From Hordeum vulgare subsp. vulgare (taxonomy: Eukaryota; Streptophyta; Magnoliopsida; Poales; Poaceae), in contig NW_025422588.1 of assembly GCF_904849725.1 (NCBI RefSeq), positions 1-64,000 of the forward strand: a DNA stretch of 64,000 nucleotides, in the 5' to 3' direction. Each line of letters begins with the position of its first letter. Within the stretch, counting starts at the first letter, position 1. A program made the position numbers and the translations under genes. Below, piece by piece: positions 10,550 to 24,628 of this stretch. Under the pieces are notes generated by a model. The model worked only from the letters and a program-made list of their open reading frames with translations. It searched no databases and had not been told where the DNA came from.

Positions 10550-10738
10550 GGTAACACCGCGTCGATCGGCCGTGTACTCCAGATCAAGCCCCAAGAACTT
10601 CCCATGATCCACTGCATGGTCAAACCATCGTTCCTTCAACTGTTGAAGAAAAAACGGCACCTCCCTGCTCAGGTTCGTGTACACGACACGGAGCTTGGTC
10701 GTGCCATGTGCGAGCACCTCATGAAAGCTAGTTGGCAT

Positions 10739-10903
10739 GGTGGAAGAAGAGAAGGGAAGAAGAGAGGAGAAGAACAGAGAGGGCGACGCGAGAGAGAAGA
10801 AGAACAGAGAGGGCGACGCGAGAGAGAAGAAGAAACAGAGAAAATGGCGACTGTACGCTTCGGTTCGTGCTTTTCATCGCCCGAAACGACGCGGGATGCA
10901 AAC
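10739..10903 (-). other. Leader region of the captured exonuclease
   Basis: Purine-rich on the plus strand, with a ~29-bp direct repeat built on AACAGAGAGGGCGACGCGAG at about 10,772-10,830. It lies between the element's 5' hairpins and the exonuclease ATG, so it is a plausible 5' untranslated region. Confidence 0.4.
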
Positions 10904-11328
10904 CGTTTGGGCCTTTAGTCCGGGGTTGAGCCACCAACCGGGACTAAAGAGGTATAACAACGGTTGCCACCACTACGGCAGGCCACGTGTTAGGCCTTTA
11001 GTCCCGGGTTGAGCCACCAACCGGGACTAAAGAGGTATACCAACGGTCGCCACCACTACGGCAGGCCACGTGTTAGTCCTTTAGTCCCGGGTTGAGCCAC
11101 CAACCGGGACTAAAGGGGGATACGAACGGTTACCACCACCACTACCCACCGCGTAGCCCTTTAGTCCCGGTTTGGGACACGAACCGGGACTAAAGGCTCC
11201 TTACGGGCCGGGACTAAAGCCTCGAGGGAGGCATTGAGAATTGGGGCGACGTGGCCGGGCCTTTAGTCCCGGCCCAGAGGCAGGCCGGGACTAAATGGTC
11301 CCGGCCAAAGGCCCGTTTTCCACTAGTG
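10904..11328. repeat. 5' subterminal hairpins and terminal inverted repeat, CACTA copy L
   Basis: Three units of about 82 bp (from 10,912, 10,997 and 11,079) each contain CTTTAGTCC...CCGGGACTAAAG arms around TTGAGCCACCAA. Further hairpins lie at 11,158-11,290, ending in the terminus at 11,328. The last 170 bp closely match the end of CACTA copy B (36,705-36,876). These regions bind transposase accessory proteins and usually contain the element promoter. Confidence 0.9.
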
Positions 11329-11545
11329 AAAGCAGGTTCATTGTTCATTACCATGTTGTTGATCTGGCCTTTGGATGGGAGCCCAAGGGCATCCCGTAGG
11401 ATTGAGAGACGCGGGGAACTTGTTGTCTGCTCTTGGGCGTCATACGACTTCTCCTTACTCATTAAAGCACTGATCTGCGACGACGCGTCGGCCGAAAGAC
11501 TTGTTGTCTGCTCTTGGGCGTCATACGATTTTTCCTTACTCATTA
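11329..11545 (+). repeat. Backbone repeat X (copy X1, first part) with an 81-bp tandem duplication
   Basis: Starting at AAAGCAGGTTC, this matches the second half of the X copy at 19,735-19,860 and rejoins perfectly to the flank of copy R at 54,750. A duplicated 81-bp unit (11,418-11,498 and 11,499-11,579) contains target sequence plus the start of the following Mutator-like terminus. Confidence 0.7.
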
Positions 11546-12157
11546 AGGCACTGATTTGCGATGGTGCGTCGGCCGAAACTTTCGGCCGATCGCACGTGAG
11601 CCGCTAGATCTGCCAGATGGAATCCCGTTTGACCCGCAGATCTGTTCATGTAGCAAAAATCGTAGATGGTAGCAAAAATAAGCAATGATGTAGCAAATTT
11701 CGTCCACGGATGCAGCAAAAACATGGTTATAGCAAAAACAAATATCAACATGGTCGTAGCAAAAAAACGACGCTGATAATGGGTGGTGGAAAAATAAAAT
11801 GTGGGTTGTAGCAAAACAATCCGGTGAACTCAGGTTGCAACTTTGATGAACGTGTATGCAGCTTTTTTAGTGAACGGTTGTAGCAAAATCTAATACCGGT
11901 TCTAGCAAAGATTAACACTGGTTGTAGCAAAAATTAAACGCCGGTTGTAATGAAAAAACCAACGAACTAGAATTGCAACCACACGTGAATGTAGCTTTTT
12001 TTAGTGGACAAATATAACAGATAAAAAACGCTTGTAGCCAATTTGAATGCCAGTTGTAAAAAATTTGGACGGGAAAAAGCTACATACCAGGCCAGCCACA
12101 CGCATGGCTCGCGCGTGACCGAACGAACGGTTCGGCCGGCGCACCGGCTACAAGCGC
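11546..12157. mobile_element. Mutator-like MITE rich in GTAGCAAAA motifs
   Basis: Imperfect terminal inverted repeats of 30-40 bp are seen: GGTGCGTCGGCCGAA at 11,563 and its complement TTCGGCCGGCGCACC ending at 12,145. Similar sequence CCTTACTCATT (left) and CCTTATTATTC (right) flanks them, a possible 9-11 bp target duplication. The interior has about a dozen GTAGCAAAA-type motifs. There is no transposase frame. The class assignment is by terminus length and target size only. Confidence 0.5.
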
Positions 12158-12430
12158 GTTTTCCTTATTATTCTATGTTAGGCTGAGTATAGCCTCTTGT
12201 TAGATGTTACCCACATATGTGTGATGTACAATTTTGTACAACGAAGGGCGGTATTGCTAACTGAGAAGCGTGTGTCCAATCTCGCCAAAATGTAGTACTT
12301 CCTTCCAGTGATGGACATACAGAACCAAAACTGGGTGGGCCAATACAAAGAAGGGTTATTGTTTTTCTCCCAAGGCCCAGTTTACTCTCAATAAAACATT
12401 GTGTGTTTTCAATGAGCCAACCAAAAATAG
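12158..12430 (+). repeat. Backbone repeat X (X1, second part)
   Basis: TTCTATGTTAGGCTGAGTAT followed by ACAATTTTGTACAACGA, GAACCAAAACTGGGTGGGCC and GGCCCAGTTTACTCTCAATA. The same ordered blocks recur at 19,868, 39,830 and 51,585. It is the continuation of the unit interrupted by the MITE at 11,546-12,157. Confidence 0.7.
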
Positions 12431-13989
12431 TTGACCTATTTTTGTGTTGGATAACATAAATAAATCATTGCATATTTATTATAAAAAATTACCTACAAAA
12501 TAAAAATATATTCTTGTATGCAATAATTTTGTTCGTATCCAAGGTATCCATGTCTTCATCATACTCCCCTTATTGTAAACAAAGACATCCTCGATGTTGC
12601 TTAGCCTAAAATGTGGATAACAAAAAAGGCAAGGTGTACATGTTGTATATGTATATGTCATTAATTTTTTACTTCCCTCAGTTTTTGAACATGTGACACA
12701 TTTGTACATGACTAACTTTCATATGTCATGAAATATAAAGCCAAACTATTATCACAAGAAGTAGAAGACATGGAAATATTGCAGCTTAGTTTGCACATAT
12801 AAATGAAGCTCTTATTCATATGAAAAGATTGACAATGCTCATCACTAAACCATCCTAACATTGATGAATAACTTTAATAGTTTCATAATTAGATGCTACA
12901 ACATGCTTAAATATGCAAACATGCAACAAGTCATCCAAAACAGAATCGTAGCCAAGATTAGAGGTCATATCATAATGATTATGCATTGGCACAATTATTT
13001 TCATTTATTTCAAGCTAGCATGATCATCACTCATGTTGCAAAGCTTATGCACAAAAAAAAATTGTCAACACCATACTCTCCAATCGAGTTAAAAGTAAAA
13101 TTAGAGGCGTATACACTTTGCAATGATTTCAACTATGTGATTTCAATTATTTTGATTTTTGCATATAACAAAGGCATGAGTGAATTCAAAACCACAGAAT
13201 ACAAAGAATTAGCATACAACATTGTAGATAACATGTCCTCCTCGCTAATCAATTGCACTTGATCCAAATCAGATTTAGTCACCGAGTAACGTGGTTCTTT
13301 CTCATCAATAATTACTTTAATGGGTGCGCTCAAAGTTGTTGGTATTTCAATCGTTTTATCACATGACACATTGATAACAGTTACATGATTCTCTAAAACA
13401 AGTATTGTGCTCAAATCAATAGGTAACTCAACACATGTTGTATTCAAGTCAACTAGGCATTCATCATCTTGACGTGAAGTTATGTCATCAATACCTTAGT
13501 GTTACATAATCATTAAAGGTGAGTTCAAAGGAGTTTAAAGTTGAATCCAATTGCATTGGAAAGTATACAAAATAAGGTTTGAAACAAAAAATATTCACCT
13601 ATTTGGAGTCCAGATGCAAAAGTTAGACACGTTTTAAGTCAGATATGTTTGTGCAATCCGAATTTGAGTCCTGGACGTGTTAAGCTTTTCTGTATCTTGC
13701 GTTGAGTAAAAAATGACGTGAGAAAACTTCCTGAACATTACCTAATCATTTCCTTTCACGTTAAAGGACTTCTTAAACAACATCTAATCATTTTATTTTC
13801 CTTTATCTTCACACATGGTTTGTACAAGTGTTAAGTGATTATGCGCATGAATTAAAAATAGGTGAAGTATTTTTGTTCTAGATAATATAAAAAATATTGC
13901 ATATTTATTATAAGAAAGCATCTTATAAATATTCTTGTATGCAACATTTTTGGTCATTTCCAAGGTAGCCATGTCCTCATCAACTACCA
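12431..13989. other. AT-rich DNA without a recognisable gene
   Basis: Two longer open frames, 12,861-13,262 (+) and 13,133-13,447 (-), show no domain or motif I know. The minus frame has Thr/Ile-rich segments (ETPTTLSAPIKV-like) and could be an eroded retrotransposon fragment. An ATGCAACATTTTTGG block at 13,938 resembles ATGCAATAATTTTGT at 12,518, so part of this stretch may itself be duplicated. Confidence 0.35.
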
Positions 13990-14220
13990 CCTACAATTGT
14001 TGCAAAGTTGATGAGAGGATGGAATAGAGACAAAGCCGGTTGATCCCCATGTTTCTGATTTGGTGTTTGTATGGGAGCCGAATAGCATCCCGTGGGATTG
14101 AGAGATGTGGGGAACTTGTTGTGTGCATGTTGGTGTCGTCCTTTCTCTCCTTACTCATTATTGTTCTATGTTAGGCTGAGTATCGCCTCTAGTTCGGCAC
14201 ATGGATGTGCGTGAATTTAT
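13990..14220 (+). repeat. Backbone repeat X (copy X2)
   Basis: TTGTTGCAAAGTTGATGAGAGGA, then ATAGCATCCCGTGGGATTGAG, GGGGAACTTGTTGTG and TTCTATGTTAGGCTGAGTAT, in the same order as copy X3 at 19,560. It is cut off after GCCTCTAGTT. The first block is shared in part only (GTTGCAAAGTTGA). Confidence 0.7.
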
Positions 14221-14706
14221 TGTTACGGGTTGGTCCATGTGCCCAGACTTGGCCCAGACATTGCGTACTTAATGGGCTCACACGCTATAGCTTTTTCTAG
14301 GTATAAGAAACTATCCAACATTTTTTTTGTGTTGTATGTTTTGCCCTTGTTGTCACTCCACCTCAAAGTATTCATCAAACTGTTGGGTCTTTTTTCGAAC
14401 TGTGTAATCAAGTAGCAACGGTCAACCTGTTAGTGGTCAACTGGTCAATGGTTGATCAGTCAACCCTGAAAAATGAATGCTAAACCTTGCCTTTAAAAAG
14501 TTGTTAGTAAAACCAGTCGAGCAACCATGATGGTATCAAAGACATAGGCACAAACGATGGATTTTGATTGAAAACAAGAATGTGCGGGATCCATACGTAC
14601 CGCGTAGGCGCACATCAAACACATTAACGTACGCGGAAGGAACGATCTCTCGTGCTGTTCACGTAGGCAATGCTAGCAGACAAATCGGCCCACGACGTCA
14701 CTGGAG
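14221..14706. other. Spacer upstream of the glycosyltransferase pseudogene
   Basis: No gene seen. The 14,410-14,470 stretch repeats GGTCAAC/GTCAACTGG motifs that also occur at 41,570-41,600. The last 100 bases become GC-rich as expected for a grass gene start. Confidence 0.35.
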
Positions 14707-16138
14707 ATGGTCGGACGGGCGTGCCACCCTACCCATCACCGCCCTCGCCTCCGCCCCAGCCACTGCCACCTTCTCCTCCACCTCCTCCCGCTCCTGCTCC
14801 TCTTCCTCCTCCCGCATGTCTCCGCCGCCCCAACTCCCTGGGCCGTTGGTGCCTGCCCCCCGCCGCCGAGCGCCGGGCAGCAACTCAGCTTCCCCATCGT
14901 CACGCTCTCTGACGAGGGCCTACCGGGCCAAGGCGCGCCGGGGCCGGTCCTTCCGCGGCGTGCTGGCGTCCACCACGCGGAACAAGCGCGCCTACGTGTA
15001 CCGCCTCGCCATGCTGCCCCTGGCGCCGTCGACCCCCGCCGCCCGCCCGCCCGCCCGCCTGGAGCAAGATCCTCGCCCTCCGCACACATCTTAGCCGCCA
15101 CCACTGGCTCTTCTGGAACGACACCATGGGTCACTACCCACTACTCACCACCACTCTCTGTTGGTTCCATGTTCTACTACACAAGAAACTATGTGATGTG
15201 ATGGACACACTGGTTACTAACCCTGACATTTCGTTTGTAAGCCTAGATACTTTCATGGAATCTTGTTCTAAGCACTAAGTTTACAAGAATATTTTGAGGT
15301 CCTCTGAGTTGCTTATTTATTTAGTTAACATAAGTTCTTTTTCTGCTGATTCCTTTTCTAAAGGATGAGATTTTGTTCTCGGTGATTGCACATAGTGATG
15401 TTGATGCATCTCCTCATCTCTTTCTGACAGAGGATATCAATGGGGTGAATGCCGGTAGGCGAAACATGCACATTGTTCATTTTTACTTTATGTTTGTCCA
15501 AATCATTTGACAAGCAAAGCAATGGCAATTTCTGTGATATATCACACTCATTAACACTGAATATTTGTTCACCTACTACTGTATCTTGAGAATACGCATA
15601 TGATAGTTTAGTATGACTCATTTGTGCAGTGAGGCTGATCCATCACTATTTATGGGCTAGAGCAAACCGACCAAGGGAATATGCACCGATATTCACATCT
15701 TACTAATATCCTAGGGAAGCATACTTGGAAACATACATCCATAATAATTCATTACACTTTTCTTAATATTTCGTTTCTATAGTTCACAATCTTACATTGC
15801 CGTTCTTATAGACAGGAGGTTCATCACAAAGTAAGATAGACATTTCGTCCATCAAATATTGACCATGCTCCTCACGCAGGATTGTTCTTCATAAGGAGGT
15901 GCAAATGGAGTGAGAGATTATTGGATACATGGTGGAACCATACATCATTTGCACAATTTGGCTCCACAAAAAGTGGAGATAATGCAGCTCTGAAGCATAT
16001 TGTGGGTCACTTGTCACCTGAAGAAACACAAGCACACATTCGTATAGCAAATGCAGTGCCTCTTCAACTCATACCCTTGGGTTGCCACATGGAAATCAGT
16101 TCACCGCCTGATCTTCCACCCGTCCACAACATGAAAAG
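14707..16138 (+). pseudogene. GMA12/MNN10-type glycosyltransferase (GT34-like) pseudogene
   Basis: Exon 1 (to 15,236) is very GC-rich. It encodes a hydrophobic leader (LLLHLLPLLLLFLLPHVSAA) suited to a Golgi signal anchor, then IVTLSDEG, RSFRGVLASTTRNKRAY, SKILALRTHL and HHWLFWND in three successive frames, so at least two frameshifts are present. About 80 bp is inserted between WND and MDTLVTNPD (15,128-15,205). Exon 2 is 15,364-15,454 (SVIAHSDVDASPHLFLTED) and exon 3 is 15,880-16,138 (GLFFIRRCKWSERLLDTWW, then FGSTKSGDNAALKHI). The splice phases fit. Exon 3 has a frameshift near 16,050 and a Trp-to-stop change at 16,132-16,134. No later exon was found. Family members transfer sugars in the Golgi from nucleotide-sugar donors. 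The family assignment rests on remembered motif resemblance. Confidence 0.6.
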
Positions 16139-17699
16139 GTTTCCTGTTATGCTTATTCACTATTCATTCCAAAGATGCAACAATTGTTTACATTCAGAAG
16201 TGAAAAAGGCACTCATTTTATAATGAAGGTTGGACCTACTAAGAGTTCTTTAGATTTATCTCGTAATCTACTATGCTCATATTAATTCTTGGCTTTCCCA
16301 AAAGTTAGCATAGCTGATGCAAACTGAAGTGGTTGGTACCTGTGCCTTTTGTCAGTCAATACTAGCTCAACGGTGCACTGATATTTAGAATTGAGTACAT
16401 GATATATGCGGTTGAATTGTAATGTTTGTGAATACATGATTGTTCCCACTTTAAAGAAACAGAATCTGAATTAAATCAGGAGTTTGTTACTCATGAACAA
16501 GAGATATGACATGTACTGTCTCTACCAATTCATGTACAGTCCTCTCAAGAAAGATGTCATATAGAGCGCATATCAATTGTTTATAACGAACCAGACACTG
16601 GGTTGTTCTTGGTTACCTTATTCCTGCTTGCCACTGCCTCACTAATTCTGACCAAATTTTAATTGTTAAATGAAGCAAGCCATTTACTCAAGTCTTTACT
16701 CAAAATTTTATGCATTTTCCCCAGAATTTCCATGGTAATGTCAATAGGTTATCACATCTGCAATCTGGTCTCGTAATTGATAATTTAAGCTTGATTGAGA
16801 TTGGTGGGTATGTGACCTAACATTGCGGCAGTCTGTTGCATGTGTAGCTTACTAGCTCGTGATCCCCAAAATGTGCGAAAATGGCTGGTTGAGGTCGACG
16901 CTAATTCTGGTGATTGGGTCCTCAAATCATTTTTATACTCCGGTGATATTATTGATTGTATAAGTTATTATGGTATCATCACAGTCAACAGCACAAGCAA
17001 AATCTTGCATTATCTTGCTCAGATTTTTCCAAGACCAAATAGACAATAGTCACTTCAATTTCTTATTTTCTGAACTTTAAATCTATTTGGTAGATATCTA
17101 TAGCTCATCTATAAGTTCAAATTGATATTATAGTGATATTAATACATTGAATTATTTGGAGAGAACACAATGTCAGGATCTTTGACAGAATAGAATTTTG
17201 TTGATGCGGAGTTTGAGGCTATCATTGATGAGACATCCTGGAGAGTTGCAGGCTGCTTGTCTTCTTTCGAATCATGTTCCTGTTGTTTTCTCCCCGCTGA
17301 GAGTGTATTACGCTGGGTACTGTGTTCATCATGCTCTGTGAAGCCATATAGAGTTGCAACACTGTTTTCTCTTTTGTGAAAATTGACCCTGTAAATTCAT
17401 GTTTTCTTATAATTGATCCCGTAAAATATTATCTGTATTTTAAGGAAGTTTGGTGTCAGGCCCTTTGAGATAACTTATTATTAGTTGCTACTAATTGTGA
17501 TTAATCTCATCTATTTTGCTGATGCTAGCCATGTGCCAAACAGAATGTGAAAAAGAAATTGAAATGGGCGACATCTACCTGGCACCGCCCAACACTCCCT
17601 CAAGAGGCGCGCCCCCAACACCTAGTGCGCATGCATTGTGCGGGCGCCCGGCGCGCATCAGCACGGCGACGTTTCTAGGCTGCTGGTGACCAGAGGGAG
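16139..17699. other. Stretch downstream of the glycosyltransferase; one unidentified exon-like ORF
   Basis: A frame at 16,840-17,049 (+) encodes 69 residues with VRKWLVEVDANSGDWVLKSF and an upstream TTGCGGCAG that could act as a splice acceptor. I do not recognise it. The rest is AT-rich intron-like or intergenic sequence with no long frame; 17,580-17,690 is a GC-rich patch without a frame. Confidence 0.3.
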
Positions 17700-17977
17700 G
17701 GTAAATCACCATTGTGTGGGGTAATATTCTTGAACAGTAAAATTAAGCAAGATTTAATTAAAAAACTGATAAATTATACTCCCTCTGTCCCAAAATTCTT
17801 ATCTTAGTTTTGTTTATATATGAATGTATCTAGTCACGTTTTAGTATTTAGATACATCCATTCTTAAACAAACCTAAGACAAAAAATTGGAACGGAGGAA
17901 GTATTAAAAGTTCAATCTCAGTATGTTTATATTCCTATTGAAATTGGTGATTGGGCTTACCATCATATGGAAATGTG
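17700..17977 (+). repeat. Backbone segment Z (copy A)
   Basis: CACCATTGTGTGG...AATATTCTTGAACAGTAAAAT and later AAAAGTTCAATCTCAGTATG match 53,060-53,210. From 17,902 onward the sequence also matches 32,801 onward in copy B. It contains a Stowaway MITE that copy B lacks. Confidence 0.75.
17779..17901. mobile_element. Stowaway MITE
   Basis: 123 bp with termini CTCCCTCTGTCCCAAAAT and, inverted, CTTCCTCCGTTCCAA, flanked by TA on both sides (17,777-17,778 and 17,902-17,903). This is the hallmark of Tc1/Mariner-related Stowaway elements. Copy B at 32,797 shows the empty site ATTATATTAAAAG. Confidence 0.9.
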
Positions 17978-19425
17978 TGTTAGCCCAAACTACTACTCCA
18001 CAGGTGAGGCACACAGGCAAAAGCTACTATCTGCTCTCTCTTCTTACTAGCTGCACTCAGTCACACAGTTGAAGTACACACACTTGAGAGGCTCACATGT
18101 AATACTAGTACTTTGCTCTTTGGCTGATGGAGCGAGTGGAATGAAAATGGCCTAAGTTGCATCGATGGGCATCAACCCTTTTTATAGTCTTAGAAACCGA
18201 CTAAGAGCTAAAAATATCTGCTACTACTCCTTCCTTTTTGGTTTATAGGGCTCAAATTTGAATTCTCATCAACCAAGATGAATTGTGAGTGGATGGCACT
18301 AGTTTTAACTAGCCAATAAAATATTTCACACAAATTCGATTTCGGAAGCAATAAATATAGCACTCCCTTTCTTATAGGACTTGCATGGTGCATGTAGAAA
18401 AGGATGCAGGCGTAGCCATTAATTTTCTTCCTGTTATCTCTATGAATTTGCAAATGGTTGTATGCATCTCAGTTATCCAGAGGCCAGGTGTACTGTTTAA
18501 ATCTTTTAAGTAATAAAATACCCTTTTATCGAAGAAATGAGACTCAAAGCACTTTAACTCATTTAGACTCAAAATGAGCCTAATATAATGGGAATTTGAA
18601 ATTTTTGAGATGAGCTCTATAAACCAGAAAAGGGGGAGTATTAGCTAAGCACTTACGTCACACGGGACTGCTACCTCACTCCTAACCTAGTTAGTAGAAA
18701 TTCAAAATGGTCTTGCCGACCTACTCAGCTGCTAGTTGTTTCACTTCATAGCTTAGTTACTGTTGTCGGCATGCATCCTTAGTAGGCCAAGGTTGACCCA
18801 ACATTCTCCCCCTCAACCTTGTCGAAGAAGTTTGATGACGATGATTCCAACCTTGTTCCTGAAACTGGACACGACCAACTGACTTGGCCAGGATGTCCGC
18901 CTTCTGCTCGTCCGTCCGGATGAACTCGACGATCACCATGCCTTTCTTGATGCAGTCACGTATGAAGTGATAGTGGAGATCGATGTGCTTGCTGCGGTCG
19001 TGAAGCACTGTGTTCTTGCAGAGGAAAATCGCCGATTTGTTGTAGATGAAGATGAGTGCAAGGGTGTTGTCTTGGTTTAGCATCTCGTTGAGGAGGCGAG
19101 CCAACCAGATCGCCTGACATGCTGTTGTAGCTGCCACGATGTACTCCGCCTCGCACGAAGAAGTCACGACAACCTTCAACCTCACCGGTTGCCAGCTGAT
19201 GGGACTGCCCCCGAGGAAGAATAATATGCCAGAGGTGCTCTTCCTGGAGTCCACGTCACCAGCATGGTCAGAGTCACTGTAGCCAACCAGCTTGTCGCCA
19301 TCGCCAAGGCGATACACGCATCCGTGCGTGATCGTGCATGCGATGTACCGGAGCAGGTGTTTGACCGTGGCGAGATGATCGTTGGCGGAAGCCTCCATGA
19401 ACCTGCTCAGAATATGGTGTGTAAT
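17978..19425 (-). mobile_element. 5'-truncated Copia retrotransposon: RNase H region plus 3' LTR
   Basis: The LTR occupies 17,978-18,803 (TGTTAGCCC...ACCCAACA on the plus strand, about 826 bp). Next to it the minus strand carries a polypurine tract, GAGGGGGAGAATG. The frame at 18,757-19,452 encodes the end of reverse transcriptase and RNase H: SRFMEAS, KHLLRYI, YSDSDHAGD, DSRKSTSG, CEAEYIVA, and HIDLHYHFI. Everything upstream is missing, and the body ends near 19,425 against GTGTGTAATGAC. GTGTG on both sides may be a remnant target duplication. The neighbouring backbone resumes as in 53,215. Part of the same LTR occurs in copy B (32,880-33,112), so this insertion predates that duplication. 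Confidence 0.8.
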
Positions 19426-20000
19426 GACTTTGATATTGTAGCGTGCATTCATTTTGATATTTCATTTAAGTTTGCCCCACCTTAACTTTTCTCCCTCCTC
19501 CGCCATTGATAAGAACAACATGCTCCCTCCGGAGATGCAATAAATTATATGTAGTCATTCTTTATTTATTAGAACATTATTATAGGGTAGTGCCAAAAGG
19601 ATAAAGGAAAGCGTAAAGAGCCTACATGTGGACCTAACCAAACCGTGTTATAAAAGGTAGATGCAGTAGCACAGCATAAACATGAGAGTACCACATAAAA
19701 TTGTTGCAAAGTTGAAGAGAGGAACGAATAAAGACAAAGCATGTTGATTACCATGTTGCTGCTCTGGCCATTGCATGGGAGCCAAATATAGCATCCCATG
19801 GGATTGAGAGACGCGGGGAACTTGTTGTGTGCTTCTTGTCGCAGTCATTCTTCTCCTTAGCCATTGTTGTTCTATGCTAGGTTGAGTGTAGCCTCTAGTT
19901 AGATGTTCAATGGGGCAACACTTGTGCCATCGCACCCAATATGTGTGCCAAGGCCCAGTTTACTCTCAATAACACACCGTGTCTTTTCTAAATGTTGAGG
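19426..20000 (+). repeat. Backbone repeat X (copy X3, most complete)
   Basis: The ordered blocks are TTTGCCCCACC, GTGCCAAAAGGATAAAGGAA, GAGCCTACATGTGGACCTA, GTTGCAAAGTTGAAGAGAG, GACAAAGCATGTTGATTACC, GATTGAGAGACGCGGGGAAC, GTTCTATGCTAGG and GGCCCAGTTTACTCTCAATA. It preserves the uninterrupted GACAAAGCATG site at which CACTA L/R is inserted in the other copies. Frames across it are not conserved between copies, so it is treated as non-coding. Confidence 0.75.
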
Positions 20001-20640
20001 AAATTGTTAAGAGGTAGATGCTTGGTTGGCTGGTGAGCAAAGGAATAATAGGCTAATCTACAAGATAATCGGCCAGTTAATCAATTAATCAAACGATTAA
20101 TTATTTTATCGACTACTCGATGACCCTACTAGGCTACGAGTAAGGATTAATCTGCAAGCTAACTGGGTATTTCATCTACTTTATAAACTTTGGCCAACTG
20201 TATCAGAAAGAATGTAAACCTACACAATAAAAACAATTATGTAGTGTGAAAACATATTAAATGGTGATTCTAATTGTATTGATTTCGTATTCTGGATGTT
20301 AACTTTTTTATATAAATTTGGACAAAGTTTAAAAAGTAAATAGAAATAGATAGAGTACTGCTGACAAATTTGTGCTTTAACTTATGAAATGCCCAATTGG
20401 TAGTTTGTAGGTTTGGCAATCTCTTATGATAGGGTTCTTTCAGTTATGTCTTTACTTCACAGTTCAGTTTGTAGGTTTAACTCTATCCTCATTTGATATG
20501 AAAGTAAGTTTCATGATGAACTAATGGCATTGAATCAATATTGTAGTTATTGATAATTTTTCTATAAACTTGATCAAAATTCATTGAGTTCAACTGTATA
20601 TTTTGACATGGTGGAAGTACTAACTAGGCAAGTCTGAAAA
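20001..20640 (+). repeat. Backbone repeat Y (copy A)
   Basis: AGGGTTCTTTCAGTTATGTC (20,431) with CCTCATTTGATATGAAAGTA and TTATTGATAATTTTTCTATA. It is repeated at 36,880-37,050 and, more diverged, at 42,160-42,370. An AT-rich block (20,170-20,360) with GATTCTAATTGTATT recurs at 41,880-42,050 and 52,075. No gene. Confidence 0.7.
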
Positions 20641-21005
20641 ACTAAAAACAAACAATCAAAGAAGTTGCCCTGCATTCTCTCTCCAAATTTTTGCCACGAA
20701 ACACCGCATTTCATCATTGTCGCCCATAACCTCTTCTGTATTGATACTTAATACACCAAAACCTGAAAGATCTAGGCATCGCAGAGCAGCAAAACAATGC
20801 CATTTCCAGATTCATCTGGCATACCATGACAGTCTGACATAGGTTGCCTAGCTAGATTGGAAGAAGGCGCGGGCATAAGCCTAGAACACTGCCCGCCGGA
20901 ACATCAGCTCCTGAACCTAGGGGAAGCAATGCACTGCTGTCAAGCATTAGGCTGCGAACAAGCCAAAACATCAAAATACCGAGGAATCGCCATTGCTAGG
21001 ATGGC

Positions 21006-24621
<3,616 letters not shown>

Positions 24622-24628
<7 letters not shown>

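Larger units (their letters stand above)
7220..10738 (-). pseudogene. Captured Werner-type 3'-5' exonuclease (DEDDy family), split by a solo LTR and frameshifted
   Basis: Exon 1 starts at the ATG at 10,736-10,738 and runs to 10,550. After the Angela LTR (8,724-10,549) the frame resumes at 8,723-8,669 and ends at a clean donor, GAG|GTAAG. The intron spans 8,668-7,631 and exon 2 starts at 7,630 after TTGCAG. Across the intron the frame is preserved (FRWAR then SDKHCPEL). Motif Exo I is FLGLDLEYT (the D-x-E pair), Exo II is in ASVDIRNDKLKM, and Exo III is YAAKDA with the last catalytic Asp. Just after it, at 7,319-7,323, one missing base shifts the frame. Restoring it would give an acidic tail ending at the stop at 7,220-7,222. 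These enzymes trim DNA or RNA 3' ends with two metal ions. The gene lies inside the CACTA, in element orientation, as a single-domain copy without a helicase. Capture from a host WRN-exonuclease-like gene is inferred. Confidence 0.8.
1..11328 (-). mobile_element. CACTA (En/Spm) transposon, copy L, left end outside window
   Basis: The right end at 11,321-11,328 reads, on the minus strand, CACTAGTGGAAAACGGGC, a typical Triticeae CACTA terminus. It is followed by AAA (11,329-11,331), which matches the AAA that precedes copy R at 54,748-54,750. Inside lie subterminal TTTAGTCCCGG hairpins, a captured exonuclease gene, satellite arrays and an ORF2 of the Ptta/En/Spm type, all read leftwards. No Transposase_21 gene is visible. 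The first 7 kb are a near copy of 57,020-64,000, with the offset drifting from 57,019 to 56,993 through small indels. The element continues left of base 1. Confidence 0.85.
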
